From Penicillium oxalicum (lineage: Eukaryota > Ascomycota > Eurotiomycetes > Eurotiales > Aspergillaceae), in the NCBI RefSeq assembly GCF_001723175.1, contig NC_064656.1:2418001-2482000 (forward strand): 64,000 nt of DNA. The letters run 5' to 3'. Shown piece by piece: positions 22,526 to 35,500 of the stretch (the first letter of the stretch is position 1; the number at the start of each line of letters is the position of its first letter). The notes under the pieces were generated by a model. The model was not told where the DNA came from. It worked only from the letters and a program-made list of their open reading frames with translations, and searched no databases. A program made the position numbers and the translations under genes.

Positions 22526-23061
22526 GACAGTATGTCCTGGCCCTATTTGGACATTTACGAAGAAACGCAAGTCGAGATAAACCATTCACGATCAATCATT
22601 TCAATGCATACACATATCTTTACTTTTCTCAATAAATTCTGCGAGGTTTAAATTTCTTTTCTGTTTGATTGTGCATTCCATGGCACCGCCTTGTCTTCCT
22701 CCGCGTGTATTCGGCCGCTCGATTTCAGGTATATATTTCCGAGTAGATGTTTGGATCTCTAGGATTGACTTGACGCTGCGGCGGTTCACTTGGTCGGAGG
22801 AGACATCGCGGGCGGATAACTTATCGTTTGTCTTGGCGCGACCGCTCCGGCCCATCGGCCTACTTTGAAAATGGCGGAGTATTGATCGTTGATGCTTGCA
22901 CATACCTTTGCCAACCTCGTTTCCAACCGGAAGGTCTCTTTCCCCCCTTCTTCCTCACCTTGCGACCGGTCCTGAAATGAATTGAACGTCGCGACGACCC
23001 TCATTTCTACTGCAACTTCTCTTCTCAAAAGCTTCCGGCTACGCAGCCAGCGTCGTGCACA
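22526..23061. other. dad4 3' flank and arp5 promoter
   Basis: This interval is a little over 500 bp with no gene. A minus-strand open frame at 22601-22903 carries no family feature. The last 150 bp before arp5 are C/T-rich and probably form its leader. Confidence 0.55.
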
Positions 23062-25583
23062 ATGACCATCACCTCTGTCCACACCCTCCTCCCCAGCCGC
23101 TTCTCTGCTGCTGTCACCGAAAAGCGTGCGGAAAAGCCTCCTCCAAAGACATATACCGTTCAGGACTTTCCTTTCAAGGGCTACAATCCCCCGCAGGCGG
23201 ATGGATATGAGCGCAGCAAGGCGCACCCTGACACCAGCGCTATTGTGATTGATAATGGTACGTTTGCCGCTTTCTACACGCTCTTTTATGGCCAATGGGT
23301 CAGAAAAGAAACTAAATCTTGAGTTCTTTAGGCTCCCATCTTGTCAAGGCTGGCTGGTCCTTTGACCCAAACCCTCGATTTGTCCTCCCTCCGGTCATGA
23401 GCCGATACCGAGATCGCAAGCTCGGACGTCAAGCCCACTTCATCGGATACGATGCCTACGTGGATGCGACCACTCGCGGTCAACTCAAGAATGCCTTTGA
23501 CGGCAATTCCAGCGTGGTCGGCAACTGGGATGTGATGGAAGGTGTGCTGGACTACATTTTTATCAAGCTTGGTGTTGATGGCGCCAACGGAGGCGTAGAC
23601 CGACCTATCGTCATGACTGAACCGGTCGCCAACTTGGGATATCCAAGGAAAAGTAAGCTCACAATGTGCGCATTTTTTCTTGTGGAGTCAGTGCACTGAC
23701 ACGTTCTAGTGATGAACGAAATTCTGTTCGAATGCTACAATGCGCCTTCAGTGGCCTATGGCATAGATTCACTCTTTGCATACCGCTACAACAAAGGAAC
23801 CGATGGTCTGATTGTCTCATCATCACACACATCCACCCATGTTATCCCGGTCCTCAATTCCAAGCCGCTGCTCTCTAATTCATCCCGCCTCAATTGGGGT
23901 GGAGTCCAAACAGCAGAGTACCTCATGAAGTTGCTTCGGCTGAAATATCCTACATTCCCAACGCGTGTGACGGAAAACCAGGTGGAAGAAATGGTGCACA
24001 AACATTGTTATGTTTCCCAGGACTATGATCGCGAATTGAGTGGGTACTTGGACTGGACTGGACTCGAGGATCGAGACCATGTCATCCAATACCCGTTCAC
24101 CGAGCATGTTGTAGTTGAGAAGACAGAGGAGGAGCTGGCCCGAATCGCAGAGAGGAAAAAGGAGAGCGGTCGCCGGCTGCAGGAGCAAGCCGCCAAGATG
24201 CGATTGGAAAAGTTGGTCAAGAAAGAGCAGGAACTGGAATACTGGAAGGACCTGCAAGTGCGACTAGCCAATGAAACAAAGAAGGAAGTTCGCCGGGTCT
24301 TAGAAGCTGAAGACCTTAAGGATGAGGCGCACTTGGAACGGATGATCCGAGACCTGGAAAAGTCAATCAAGCGCTCCCGCAACCGTGACCTTGGTATTGA
24401 GGAAGAAGAGCAGCAGGAGGAGATGAGCTTCCATTTGCTCGATGTCCCCAATGAGGAACTTGATGAAGCTGGTCTGAAGGAGAAGCGACACCAGCAATTG
24501 ATGAAATCCAACGTTGAGGCGAGAGCACGTGCCAAGGCTGAAAAGGAGCGAGAAAAGGCTCGTATCGAGGAGGAAGAGCGACTCGACCGGGAAAAGCGTG
24601 AAAATGACTTTGAGAACTGGATTGCCGAACGGCGTGTCAATCGACAGGTAAGTTTACCCTGTAGTTTTTGGCGACGGTTCGTTTTCTAAACACGTGTCCC
24701 AGAACCTGTTGCAAAAAATCAAAGATCGGGAACGCTTCAAGGCCGACCTTGGCAACCGAAAGTCTCTCGCCAGTCAGATGCGCATGAAGACTTTGGCCAA
24801 CTTGGCTGCTGACGGTCCCAAGAAGCGACGTCGTGGCGGCGACGACGACGACTTTGGTGCAAATGACGAGGATTGGGGCGTCTACCGAACCGTTGCCAAA
24901 GACGAACAAAGCGACGATGAGGAAGAGGAAGATCTTGACGGCATGTTGAATAACGTTGAGAGGGAGCTGTTGGAGTACGACCCTGAGTTCACCGAGAATC
25001 ACACCCTTGCCGCCCAGTCAGATTGGACCAAGAGTCTAATTCACGCGTTCCTTCGCGGGCCGTGGCCCTTTGACCCGGAGAGCCAGCGCGAGGCGCATCA
25101 GCTTCACTTGAACGTGGAGCGCATTCGCGTGCCCGAGGTAGTCTTTAAGCCGTCGATTGCGGGAGTTGACCAATCGGGCCTCATTGAGATCGTGGCTGAT
25201 ATTGTCAACCACCGTTTCTCAAACACCGAGGACCGCAATCGTCTCCTGAAGGATGTCTTTTTGACCGGCGGCAACACCATGTTTACCGGGTTCGACGAGC
25301 GCTTCCGACGAGAGCTCCGCGCTTGTTTGCCCGCCGAGGCCGAACTCGCCGTGCGCCGGGCTGCTGATCCCATCATGGATGCCTGGAAGGGTGCAGCCCA
25401 ATGGGCCTCGGGATCTGACTTTGGCCGATCGGGAGTCAGTCGTCAGGAGTACATGGAGAAGGGAAGTGAATACTTGAAGGTGAGTCCCAATCAGTGATCC
25501 ATTGACCTCATCACAAGCTTTGTTGATCTTTTTGCTAACATTGGGACTTTTCACAGGAACATGACCTGGGTAATGCGTGGTGA
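23062..25583 (+). CDS. arp5: Actin-related protein 5 (INO80 complex)
   Basis: Five exons: 23062-23257, 23332-23652, 23710-24647, 24703-25479 and 25557-25583, giving 752 aa. Arp5 is a nuclear actin-related protein that, with Ies6, contacts the nucleosome in INO80. The N-terminal actin fold is recognisable from IVIDNGSHLVKAGWSFDPNPR, the nucleotide-phosphate loop. VGNWDVMEGVLDYIF, MNEILFECYNAPSVAYGIDSLF and SSSHTSTHVIPVL follow. A long charged, coiled-coil insertion (rich in Glu, Lys and Arg, about residues 300-560) splits the actin fold, as is typical of Arp5. The C-terminal half resumes with RIRVPEVVFKPSIAGVDQSG, DVFLTGGNTMFTGFDERF and DAWKGAAQWA. The last coding exon is 27 bp (EHDLGNAW). Only GT-AG junctions are used. 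Confidence 0.95.
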
Positions 25584-27913
25584 GCTTGGATATCTTGATA
25601 TGGAAACTCAACGGTCAGGCGCAATGGAGTCGAGTCAAGCGGGATTGATAAATTTGCTTCAATGGGTAGAGAAATGCAGCACATTTCAACTGCAAGGGTT
25701 TCCTACACCCGAGTAAGATGGAAGTGGCTTTCTGTCAGAGTGATTCTGTCTAGTACCATTAATCAATGAGAGGGCCCCTGACCTCTGGTCAATCTGGCAC
25801 ACTCATTGTAAACATACCAAAGACCTAAACTGAACCATTGCAATCCCCTTGCTCCTTCCTCTCAATCAATGATATAGTCGGAGCAGTCCTGTCGTATCCG
25901 AAACCATGCAAAGCAGAACCTGATTCGTAAAACACCAACCTCAGACACAGCTATCACGTACTTTCAAGAAACCGTAGCTATAATTTGTAGCTTTGAAGTA
26001 ACCACAAAGTCTCTCCTCTTTCCTCATCAAATGGATCGATCGGCCAAGGGAACCAAATGATGGTCAGTTAGGGCTCGTGAACAGCAGTGCAGAACCCGAC
26101 ATGAGAATAAAAATAGCGCTCTTTATAGTCCTAATGCCGGGCGTTCAGCGCTGGCGCAAGAGTAGCAAAACTCGAGTTAATTCACTGAAGGGTCCATGTG
26201 GTCCTCTTCTCTGAACTGCTTTCGAGAGTCTGCAGTCGTGCTTTCCCTTGTAATGGCCAATGTCAACGGGGATCATGCGACAGTTGTAGTATCCACTTGA
26301 ACCTATCCCAAACTCTAATTGCCAAGATAGCTATTTTCTAGCATGATCTTTCACCTAGGTATCAATTTCGGCGTGTCGACGAAGATAGACCGTCATTAAT
26401 TCTGCTGTATCTTTATACTTCTCCAGGACGCGTACTAGGAGAGCCCGAGCTATCAAAATGGCCAATGAAATATCCGTGATAGCGATAATTTAAAACCTTA
26501 CAACTAACTTGATTCCCATCAGGTCATCCCTGATAACCAGCGAAGGACTGAAAACGGATGTAATGTAGTCTGTTTGGCTTTGAAGCAGCACTCTGCTGTT
26601 GATTGCCACTTCCTAGGTGGTCGAGGCTCGTGTGACATGCTCTCCAATTCAGTCATTTGACAGTTACCAGGGCCCATGACCGGTGGTTTGACCGTGAAGT
26701 AATGCAGGTGGATCGATCAACTCAGCGGCTCACAGGAAGTCTATTGGGCTCATAGAGTTGTTCCCGCCTGTATCCGTGATAGGACTCATGCCATTTTAGC
26801 TTCCTAACGCCCCGTCATTGAAGGGACCTTCCGTGGCGTGCTGAACTATACGAGGATCCACTATCGATTATCATAGCGATTTCGATCATGTTCCATGTAT
26901 AGTTGAAGAGAGTATGTGTTGAGGTTGCTGATAGCAAGGGAGTGCCAATTAGTCTTACATTTACGCTGACAGACTATCTGCCAATCTCATGCATTGCGGT
27001 TAGGAATGTAGGACTGACGTATGTTCCTTGTCTGTCTGTTGAATATTGTGAGACTACCTAGGCAGGTCTTGTGGCTTGCGCACTCAGACGACTAGATGGG
27101 TTTGCCTCCTATCCTGAGATGACCGGCCAGTAGGACAAAGGTCAATGGATGTTCCACCATAAGTTAGCACCTTCAATTGAACTTGCTGTTTATGCCTTGC
27201 AAAATAACAATCACCAAAAAGGGGGCATTGGAATACTAATATTGCATCGGCCTTGAGCTACAGAATCGTCTGTACCTGTCAGTCTAGGACTAAACACTGG
27301 ATATGCAACAGGTAGAAGAAGACCTGACAGAGCTTTACCAATAATCTCCGACCCAGTGGACCACGGCATGATGTGCGACTACAAACTCCGATGCCTCTGC
27401 TGTGTACACCTTACACTTTCTCCTGCACCACTGACTTTATTTCGGAGCAATCATGACGCATATAGAGGAAAGCACGTACCATTCACCCCCTGATTGTATC
27501 CTGTCCTGCCGAGTTTCTGATCCTGGCTATCGGACTATGCTCCCTGATCGAGACTGGTCACGCGCGACGTCCTGGCCCTGTGTGTTTTTTTATCATGGTT
27601 CTGGCAATGAGGCCAACCGCGCCATAATTTCCAACGTGCTTTTCAAGAGGTAGTATCCACAGGGTTGTTATTGTAGAGCAGAGTATTGAATCGTCTCAAG
27701 ATATAAAGTCTATGATCCTTCTCTTCGACTCTAAGACTCAAAATTAATCACCCGAGGAGCAAAACCTTCTGCTTTAGTCTCCATCTTCTGCTCTCTCTGC
27801 CTGTGCCAGGGCCCCTCGCTGCGAACCCGTGGAAACAGCCGCTTCATAGTACCTCCCAGCTTGAGTCCTACACAATACCTTCACTTTTCTTGGAAAAACT
27901 TACAACATAAAAA
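25584..27913. other. Gene-poor intergenic region, 2.3 kb
   Basis: I see no gene, tRNA or repeat array. Stops are frequent in all frames. A TATAAA at 27702-27707, about 210 bp upstream of the next start codon, could belong to the MARVEL gene promoter. Confidence 0.55.
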
Positions 27914-28682
27914 ATGAACAGAATGTTTGCGACCAGATTTTTTAGACCGCTTCAATTGTTCACTCGCATCATGCAATGGTTCAGTGTGGTCATTGTCATG
28001 GGCATCACCTCATACTTTATCCATGCCGGATCTCATAATATGCAACTCATATACGAGGAGGTCATTGTAAGTTGTCATTTGCCTGGATTCTGTATCAAAA
28101 GATGCAATTTTTTCTTCAAAGAATCACTCTGCTAATCAAGAGACCTTCAAAGCTGTTTTGTCGTCTGTCCTCTTCCTCCCTGCCTTCTTCTCACCTTTTT
28201 TGCCCAACAAGCTCAGCAAAGGCGTCTTGATGATTGATATCATCTTCTCATACCTGTTCGTATCCCCGCGTGACTTGAATTTCCACTCTACCATTCTTAT
28301 AATATTCTTCTCAACTAACCCACTGCTTCATTCTCTAGCTGGTTGACCGCATTTATTTTTGCTGCTCAAGACTACAGCCGAAATTCATGCTACTTGAGCT
28401 CTCCTCCTGGGTTCTCTTGTCGCAAAAAGTACGCCAACCAGGCCTTTATCTTCCTAGCCTTGTAGGTTCACGATAACTCTGATGTCCAGGATATATTGAC
28501 AGAGACCCTGTACCTAACTCTCTACTAGTATTTTCACCTTTTTTGGGATGTTTGTCGAAGTAGCCGGTCTGTGGGCTTATCGCAGGGAAAACTCACACAG
28601 GGGCACCGTTCATGAGAAGCGTGCTCCTCATACCCCATTGGATGGTGCCGCGGAGACTAATGCTCCCACTGGTACTGTCTAA
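27914..28682 (+). CDS. Four-TM MARVEL-domain-like membrane protein
   Basis: Four exons: 27914-28066, 28143-28255, 28339-28461 and 28529-28682, giving 180 aa. The layout is that of fungal MARVEL-type tetraspan proteins. A short N-terminus with RPLQLFTRIMQWFSVVIVMGIT forms helix 1. Helix 2 follows (VLSSVLFLPAFFSPFL), then helix 3 (WLTAFIFAAQ), a Cys-containing loop (SCYLSSPPGFSC), helix 4 (AFIFTFFGMFVEVAGLWAYRR) and a short polar tail. Such proteins organise or sort membrane domains, but the exact role here is unknown. The acceptor of intron 1 (CAAGAG before ACCTTC) and the donor of intron 2 (GTTCGT) are weaker than usual; they were chosen because they alone keep frame and join the helices. Assignment rests on topology rather than a diagnostic motif. 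Confidence 0.75.
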
Positions 28683-29682
28683 GCGGAAATAGAGGGGTAG
28701 ATTGCAGTTTCTAAGTGGACTGCCCTGTCTGTTTGGAAAGTTGAAGTCTGGTTGGACCGGTTGTGTTGGCAATTAAACCTACAGGTGTGCGTTTTTTGGC
28801 ATGAGGGAACTCAACATGCTTGGGGATATATGTGGACAGGATCTGGATTAGGAATTGTAAGCATCCATTGGCCAGGGCTGAGTAACGTCTCTCTCAAAGT
28901 CCTGCGCTCACTCATCTCCCCGAATAACAATGTACTTTTACAATGGTGAGCTCGGTAGATCCGTTCCACTCATCAACAGTAGTAATCTTCAGAACAGGTT
29001 CAAGCCTTTTTCAGGGAACCCTAATTCATGATTATTGACTTGTTGTTTGAAGAGGGGGGTATAATTCACTTGCCAAAGACGCAAGTAGGGGTTGCCCACT
29101 TCGACCCCTAATATGCTATGGGGCATTTGACATATTAATGTGAAGCTGCCACTCAGAAAAAGTGGACTTTTTTCCTTTTCTTCCGAGACTCTGCAGAATC
29201 AGAACGTGCAGCATGACCCGGTGCAGAAACGAAAACGCGACACCCCAACGTTTTAGTGCCGCAATTCATCCCGTACACCTTACCATATTCGGACGCTGAG
29301 CTCCGCAAGATGCCTCGAATCGGGGTTGCGGGGACCCCGGATACAGAAGGTTGACTTTGCGTGTGGGCACAGCTGCACCTCTCATCTTCAGAGAACATAT
29401 TGAGGGACGCCGGCATTCTGAGATCCGCTCGTCCATTGTGGCGCTGAGGATATTGGGTCTCCGTAATTTCTGCTTACAGGTCACTTTAGTTAGTCCACCA
29501 ATTGTGCAGAAGAGCAAGATTCAGTGTCCCGCGAGGGTCCCATGGCTGCGGGTCTTCTTAAGAAAACGAAATTCTCGCTACGAAGAATGCCCGGGGGTTT
29601 TCAGCTTAGTGTTGACACTTGATTTTCGAGCATAATAAGCGTTCTGGGGCCGAGCTCAAGTTTCTTCTCGCCTCAAGTCAAG
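28683..29682. other. Upstream region of the CBM1 esterase gene
   Basis: No gene is seen in this 1-kb interval. A CCGGGG sequence near 29591 fits the loose CreA consensus (SYGGRG), which would suit a carbon-repressed wall-degrading enzyme, but such matches are common by chance. I found no clear XlnR site. Confidence 0.45.
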
Positions 29683-30963
29683 ATGAAGTTCCTGTGGGCC
29701 TCTCCGCTCGCGATAGGGGTTGCTGCAGCGCAAGCTGCCGCGTGGGCACAGTGCGGTGGCACAGGGTATACTGGCGCCACCACTTGCACCTCTGGCTACT
29801 CGTGCGTCTTTGTCAATGCGTGGTACTCTCAGTGCCAGCCGGGTGGTGGCAGTGGATCGGGAACGACCTTGACAACGACCACATCCAGGGCATCTTCCAC
29901 TGCCACCTCCACTCAGTCTTCTGGCTCCAGTCCTACGCTGAGCCCTGGAGTGGCTCGCTATCTTGGTCGCGTCAACCCGGCAACTAAGGAACTGACATGG
30001 CCTGGAACTGGTGTGGCCTTTACGTTTACTGGGAAATCCGCCAGCATAGGCCTGTCCTCAGTCACCGGCGACAACAGCGTTGACTTGATAGTCGATGGCG
30101 GTGCTCCCGTCGTCATCTCCAATTTGACCGGAAATTCAATTTCCACGCCTGCTGGACTGAGTCAAGGAACTCATACGGTCGAGATCCGGAAACGTTCAGA
30201 GGCTTACTTTGGTTCAATCGTGATTGGCGAGATTACGACGGATGGAAAGTTCGGAGTGAATCCCGTCCCTGCCAAGAAGATCGAAATCATCGGCGACTCC
30301 ATCACCGTTGGGTATGGTCTCGATGGCGTCAATCCGTGTCCCAACACGGCAGCGGTCGAAGATAATCCCAAGACCTATGAGGCTGTCGCGGCGAACTCAC
30401 TGGGAGCCGACTACCGCGTCGTGGCCTGGAGTGGCAAGGGACTGGTGCGGAACATTGCGACTGGCACAACCGATACAAGCCCTCTGATGCCCGAGCTCTA
30501 CACTCGCTATGGCGCCAATGATGCCGACAACAGCTACCCCTTCTCGTCGGACTGGACGCCGGATGCTGTGGTCATCAATCTCGGCACGAATGATTTCAGT
30601 TATCTGGCGTATGATGCCTCGGGGCAGTCGTACAAGGCACGCTCCCCGATCAACGCGACCACCTTTACCGACGGAATGGTCGACTTTGTCCGCAGTATTC
30701 AGACGCACTATCCTCGCGCCAAGTTCTTCCTGCTCACTTCTCCCATGTTGAGTGACTACTTCCCCACGGCTGCAGACGCGCAGCATACCACGCAGAAGAC
30801 GGCGCTTCAGTCTGCAATTTCGCAGCTCGGATCCAATGCCTACCTGGTCGATTGGCCCACACAGGGTTCGGATGTCGGTTGTGACTATCACCCCAACGCT
30901 TCCACTCACGCTGCAGGGGCAGCCATCCTTGTCTCTGCGATCCGCTCCGCTCTGGGGTGGTGA
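29683..30963 (+). CDS. Secreted SGNH-type carbohydrate esterase with N-terminal CBM1
   Basis: A single exon encodes 426 aa. A signal peptide covers about residues 1-19. A fungal cellulose-binding module (CBM1, about 21-51) follows, with four Cys at 24, 35, 41 and 51 and the AQCGG start and YSQC end. A Gly/Ser/Thr-rich linker spans about 52-88. The rest has an N-terminal beta-sandwich-like part ([28 protein letters not shown]) and an SGNH hydrolase part. The catalytic Ser206 lies in [15 protein letters not shown] at 301-304 and the catalytic His403 in DYHPN. This two-domain order resembles CE2-type acetyl esterases, which deacetylate xylan, glucomannan or related glycans; CE3 is less likely. 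It probably acts outside the cell on plant cell walls. The exact substrate is inferred. Confidence 0.88.
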   Translation: MKFLWASPLAIGVAAAQAAAWAQCGGTGYTGATTCTSGYSCVFVNAWYSQCQPGGGSGSGTTLTTTTSRASSTATSTQSSGSSPTLSPGVARYLGRVNPATKELTWPGTGVAFTFTGKSASIGLSSVTGDNSVDLIVDGGAPVVISNLTGNSISTPAGLSQGTHTVEIRKRSEAYFGSIVIGEITTDGKFGVNPVPAKKIEIIGDSITVGYGLDGVNPCPNTAAVEDNPKTYEAVAANSLGADYRVVAWSGKGLVRNIATGTTDTSPLMPELYTRYGANDADNSYPFSSDWTPDAVVINLGTNDFSYLAYDASGQSYKARSPINATTFTDGMVDFVRSIQTHYPRAKFFLLTSPMLSDYFPTAADAQHTTQKTALQSAISQLGSNAYLVDWPTQGSDVGCDYHPNASTHAAGAAILVSAIRSALGW

Positions 30964-32520
30964 TGATGAAACTTCTGGAGACAGGTTGAATCAGAATCAA
31001 TCATCACATTTGGTGCTTGTCCACAGCAAGACCTCGTTAACTCTGGTCTAGAATGCAGATGCTGTGAATCTTGCTGTGAATATAATTTAGAGCACTGCTG
31101 ATAGAAAAACTTGATTTTGGACCCCTCGTCGAGGCTCATTCAAATTAAACCCGCGACGTGTGGCACCAATGATGATTTTTTGGCCCTCAGAGAATCACTG
31201 TGTATTACGCCCTCAAGCGCGTCATAACCCAAGGACGCTTGCTGACATGATATGGGACCTGTACATCGTGATTGAATCAGTCAATGAACATAGGGCGATA
31301 TGAAATAGTGAGCGAGGACGACGTGTATCAGGGCGTAGAATCCGCATTGCAATAGCCCTGGGTGCTGCAGATAGGATGACTGGCATGAAATAACGCAATT
31401 TTTCGCGCCAACCACAAAGATGAAAATCAGTATAGTCAAGGATCTTCATTAGACCCCGACTAGTTTGGGTCGGTCTGCTGAGGAACAGAAAAAGTCCTCT
31501 CCCCACCCGTTTGCATATGCAAGGATTGAGCCACAAGAGGACCAGATCATCCTCAAGTATCCTCCGAGTCATATTGTCAAGCCCCTCTGTGACAGGAAGG
31601 GCGAGCTTGTTAATTATATTGCGCTTGCACGGTGAATGGGGTACGTAACCGGACTTAGATCCACACCCGTGGTGATCACATAGGCCGGCAAGTCCGAGGA
31701 TAATACCCCATTTCAGAAGAGCAGGTCAATGATGGGCCAACAGGCGACACTACTGTAGAAGTGGAAAGTTGCAGAAATGCAAAAGTGCAGCTGCAGGATG
31801 CGGATGGCACTTAGCGATGCGGGGGAGCGCGGAATCACGGGCAGGGATTTGCATCGACGAGGTGACGCTGCTGTGTCGGTCCAGCCTCTCGTGTCTGCCC
31901 AAAACAAACCCTTCGTGTCATTTTGGGCATAGCTGGAAGAAAAGGGTATCGATGTCGGCTCAAGGGAAATGTGTTGGTTGGAATCTATAGGCCCGAATTC
32001 CAGAATCCACATCTCTTGCCCTCTACATACAGAGACATCGACTGAGATCTACCCTAGAGGGGACGCAGATCACACTAAATGAAGTTCGCTATCGAGAAGG
32101 CTCGCGCAATCAACAAGCGGGAGACTTGGACGAATGAGGCAAGATTGAGGAATTGATCTCATTTGCAAGTCTATTGACCCACAAAGGGCGGTCTATAGCA
32201 CCGAGAACATCACCTACTATACAAAGGTAGCAGATCCCGTATGATTCATCAAAAAAGAAGACGCTCAAAAATGTAAACACACACACACATAAGAGTCCGC
32301 TGGAGGATGCATCTAATGGACGAGAGGCAATGGAAACATAGTATGAGAAAAAAACCCAAATGAAGTGGGATGAAAACTCTACTCGGCAAGCGACATGCAT
32401 CAACGCCGATATCCAAGCAAAGAAAAAAAAGGTCCCAAGTTTGTGCCCTGGTTGCAAGCATGATCAAACCTTTGATAGCGCGGGTCATCATCAGCACATG
32501 GGCACTGAGGAGCATCCGGA
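30964..32520. other. Convergent 3' region between the esterase and nte1
   Basis: No credible gene lies in this 1.5 kb; open frames of about 100 codons lack family features. A short (CA)n microsatellite lies near 32277-32291. Confidence 0.55.
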
Positions 32521-35500
32521 TTAAATACTGGCACGCCGAGGGGCCATGGTACGTTGCAGCTTTCGCTTTTCCTCTGTTTCTTCGGGAATGGGAAGAGAGC
32601 CTTCATTCTTGAGACGATCGAGGAACTCCTTGCCGTATTTGTATCCAACTTGATAAATTTCATCAAACTTGCCGAACTCAAGCGTCCCGTACGGGTCAAT
32701 AGGCGGCCGCATGTACAGACAGCCAGAAGTGGCTTTTGCTCGTTCCAGGTTGTCGATGGAAGAAACATACGCCAGACGAGCTTGAATTTCAGACAAAGTC
32801 GGTGGGTTAGGAATCGAGGAGAAAGGATTCCAGCGGTTCAGCATGGACCAAAAGCCAGACAGCGAGTCCCCATAGCCCTGTGGGGTGTTGTCGTCGATGG
32901 AACCCACATCCACGGCAAAGATCACATCTGCCCCGAGGCCCTTCATGTGCGCGACCGTAAGATTGTCAATGTACCCACCGTCGAGCAGCATACTGCCTTC
33001 ATCGCAGATGGGAGGGATCAGACCAGCGAGAGACATGGAGGCACGAACGTAGCGCCAGACATAGCCGGATGAGTGATACTCGGCCCGAGAACGACTGATG
33101 TTGGTTGTGTTGCAGTAGAACTCAAGCCAAAAGTCCTCGATTTGGCTATCACCAAATGTTTTGAAGATTCCCCGATTGAACTCGTGGCCAGTTGTGTATG
33201 AGACGGTGGGGTACGTCAAATCCAGCGCGAATCGCCACATGCTGCCCATACGACCAGAGAATTTTTTGGCACGACCATACATGGGCACCACGTCTGCATC
33301 TCTCGCATACAGCGCTCCGATGAATGAGCCAATGGAGGTTCCACCGACAATGTCAACGGGAATACCCGCCTCCTCGAGAGCCTTGATCACGCCGACATGG
33401 GCAATTCCTCGAGCACCGCCACCACCGAGCACAAGGCCAACCGCCTTACCGCAGAGTCGTCGGGCAAGTCGATGGAAGTCACCCTTGAAGGGCGTCTGAG
33501 GTGAATACAACGGGGTTTGTTGAATTCTTCGAGAGGTATACTTTTGGATTTCAGCCTGCAGGATCTGGACGCGTTGTTTCAAGACGGTGCCAAACTTCTT
33601 GGCCTGCGGATGAGATGGTTCGGCGGTGAGACGGAACTCCATTTGAATATGATGGTGACCCCCGTTGATCCATACCCGATTCTTCAACCAGCTCCTGGTC
33701 AAACCCGGTGCACAATAACGGTCAGAATGCAGCAAAACGAGTTCCTTGCGCGCAGTTGTCTTCATGCCCAACAGGAATCGCTCATATTCACCAATTGCAG
33801 GTGAAGACTCCGCCAAACCAACCAGGAGAATCGTGTCTGCCTGCGAGATGCAGGTCTGTGTCCATGGCGAGTTGACATTGGTATCAGCAACGTAGAGTAC
33901 AAGCCCGTATTTCTCCTCCAAGTCGGCAAGATACTGAGAAAGCTTCAGTTTGCCCATTTTACTGAATGCGTGACGACCCAGGTGGTTTAAGATGGCGGCT
34001 TGGTTGAGGGAGGTCACACCTCGAGTGACACCGATTTGGTGCAGCGCATGGAGTAGTCTGTGCCCAAACTCGACGACCGGCACTCCCGCAGTAACTGGCA
34101 GGATTGCAACTGTGCGCAAGTTGACCGTTGAGGTTGCTGTCTGCACACCACTGGTTTGGCTCATTTCGACACCCTTTTCGGACAGAGGATGCTCGACCAG
34201 ATCACGCATACGCTGTGCAATCAACTTTGAAATTTGGATGGTGATTCCGGGGTGCTCTTGAGCAAGGCTGTTGAACAAGGAACGGGGGAATTTCGCCAAC
34301 TCAGTGGCTCGGATGGCATGAAGTGTCGCCGGTCGTGTCGATTCGGTCATGACTTCGAGTTCACCTACACTCTCACCTTGACCATATTCGCCGATGACCG
34401 TCATCTTGCCCTTGGGGCCTTCAAGTACGGATCTGAGTCTGCCATTGAGGACGAGGTAGATGGCATCACTTTCATCTCCCTGGTGATAGATCACCTGGCC
34501 CGCGTTGACTTGCACCCATTCGAGTGCAAAATCAATGTGCAGCAGTAAACGCGGCAAGAGGCTAGTGAGTCTTTTGCCTAGCGTCAACAGAGCGATGGGA
34601 TATCTATCGGCAATTCTTTCCAGAGAAGCTCGCGGAAGGAATCCCACGTAGACGTCGGTTTTCGCAACGACGTCAGTGTAAGAGCGGTAAGAGGCGAGGC
34701 CACCAACATAGCCTTGGATCCCACCGGGTTTGATCAGATACAGCGACTTGCGGGACAGAGATTTCCGCCGTGGGTCACCAGAGATATTGGATGCCGCCAC
34801 GCGGCTAGAGGCCGTCGTGGTTCGTTTCAAGTTCGGGAAAAGCTCCTCCTGGACATGGGCGATTGGTCCCTCCGTGGGCCGAGAAGATCCCACAAGGTCG
34901 TCACCCCGCTCGTTCACTGGAACACCAACATCCAAAAATCCATCGATAACGTAGTACAGCCCGGGATGACGCTCTCCCTGCTCCACCAGAACTGAGCCTT
35001 GCGGGAAATACACAATTTCAATGTCGTGGCGGAGATCCTCACGCAAATTGACCACAGGCGACGTCCCACCTGCACTCGTTACCGACATGGACATCATGGA
35101 GTCGGTTTCGCCATCCCCGGAACCCTCGTATGGGTCGATGAATCCAAACGCATTCGAAAACACCGCCTTTTGGCGCCGTGAATCATACGTCAAGAGACGA
35201 GGCGACGCGTCGCCGGAGTTTGGGTTGCCTTTGCGCAAGACGTCGCCGGTGCTCTCGGTCAGACCAATCGCCTTCATCATGCAGTCTAAGATTGAATCAC
35301 GGAATATAGCGTCCTCGTCGATTGAGTCTTGGCGGTGGAAGGTCGCCGGGCGAACGTCCTTGCCAGCTGCCTGGAACAGAGGACGCTCCCTTTCTGTGAG
35401 AGGGCTTTGTAGTTGTGGGTTCATGTGATCGCCACGCGGCCCGAATCGAGAAAGCTGAATGGTCGAGAGCAGGTCTCCAGGGCTGACGCCTGTCACATCT

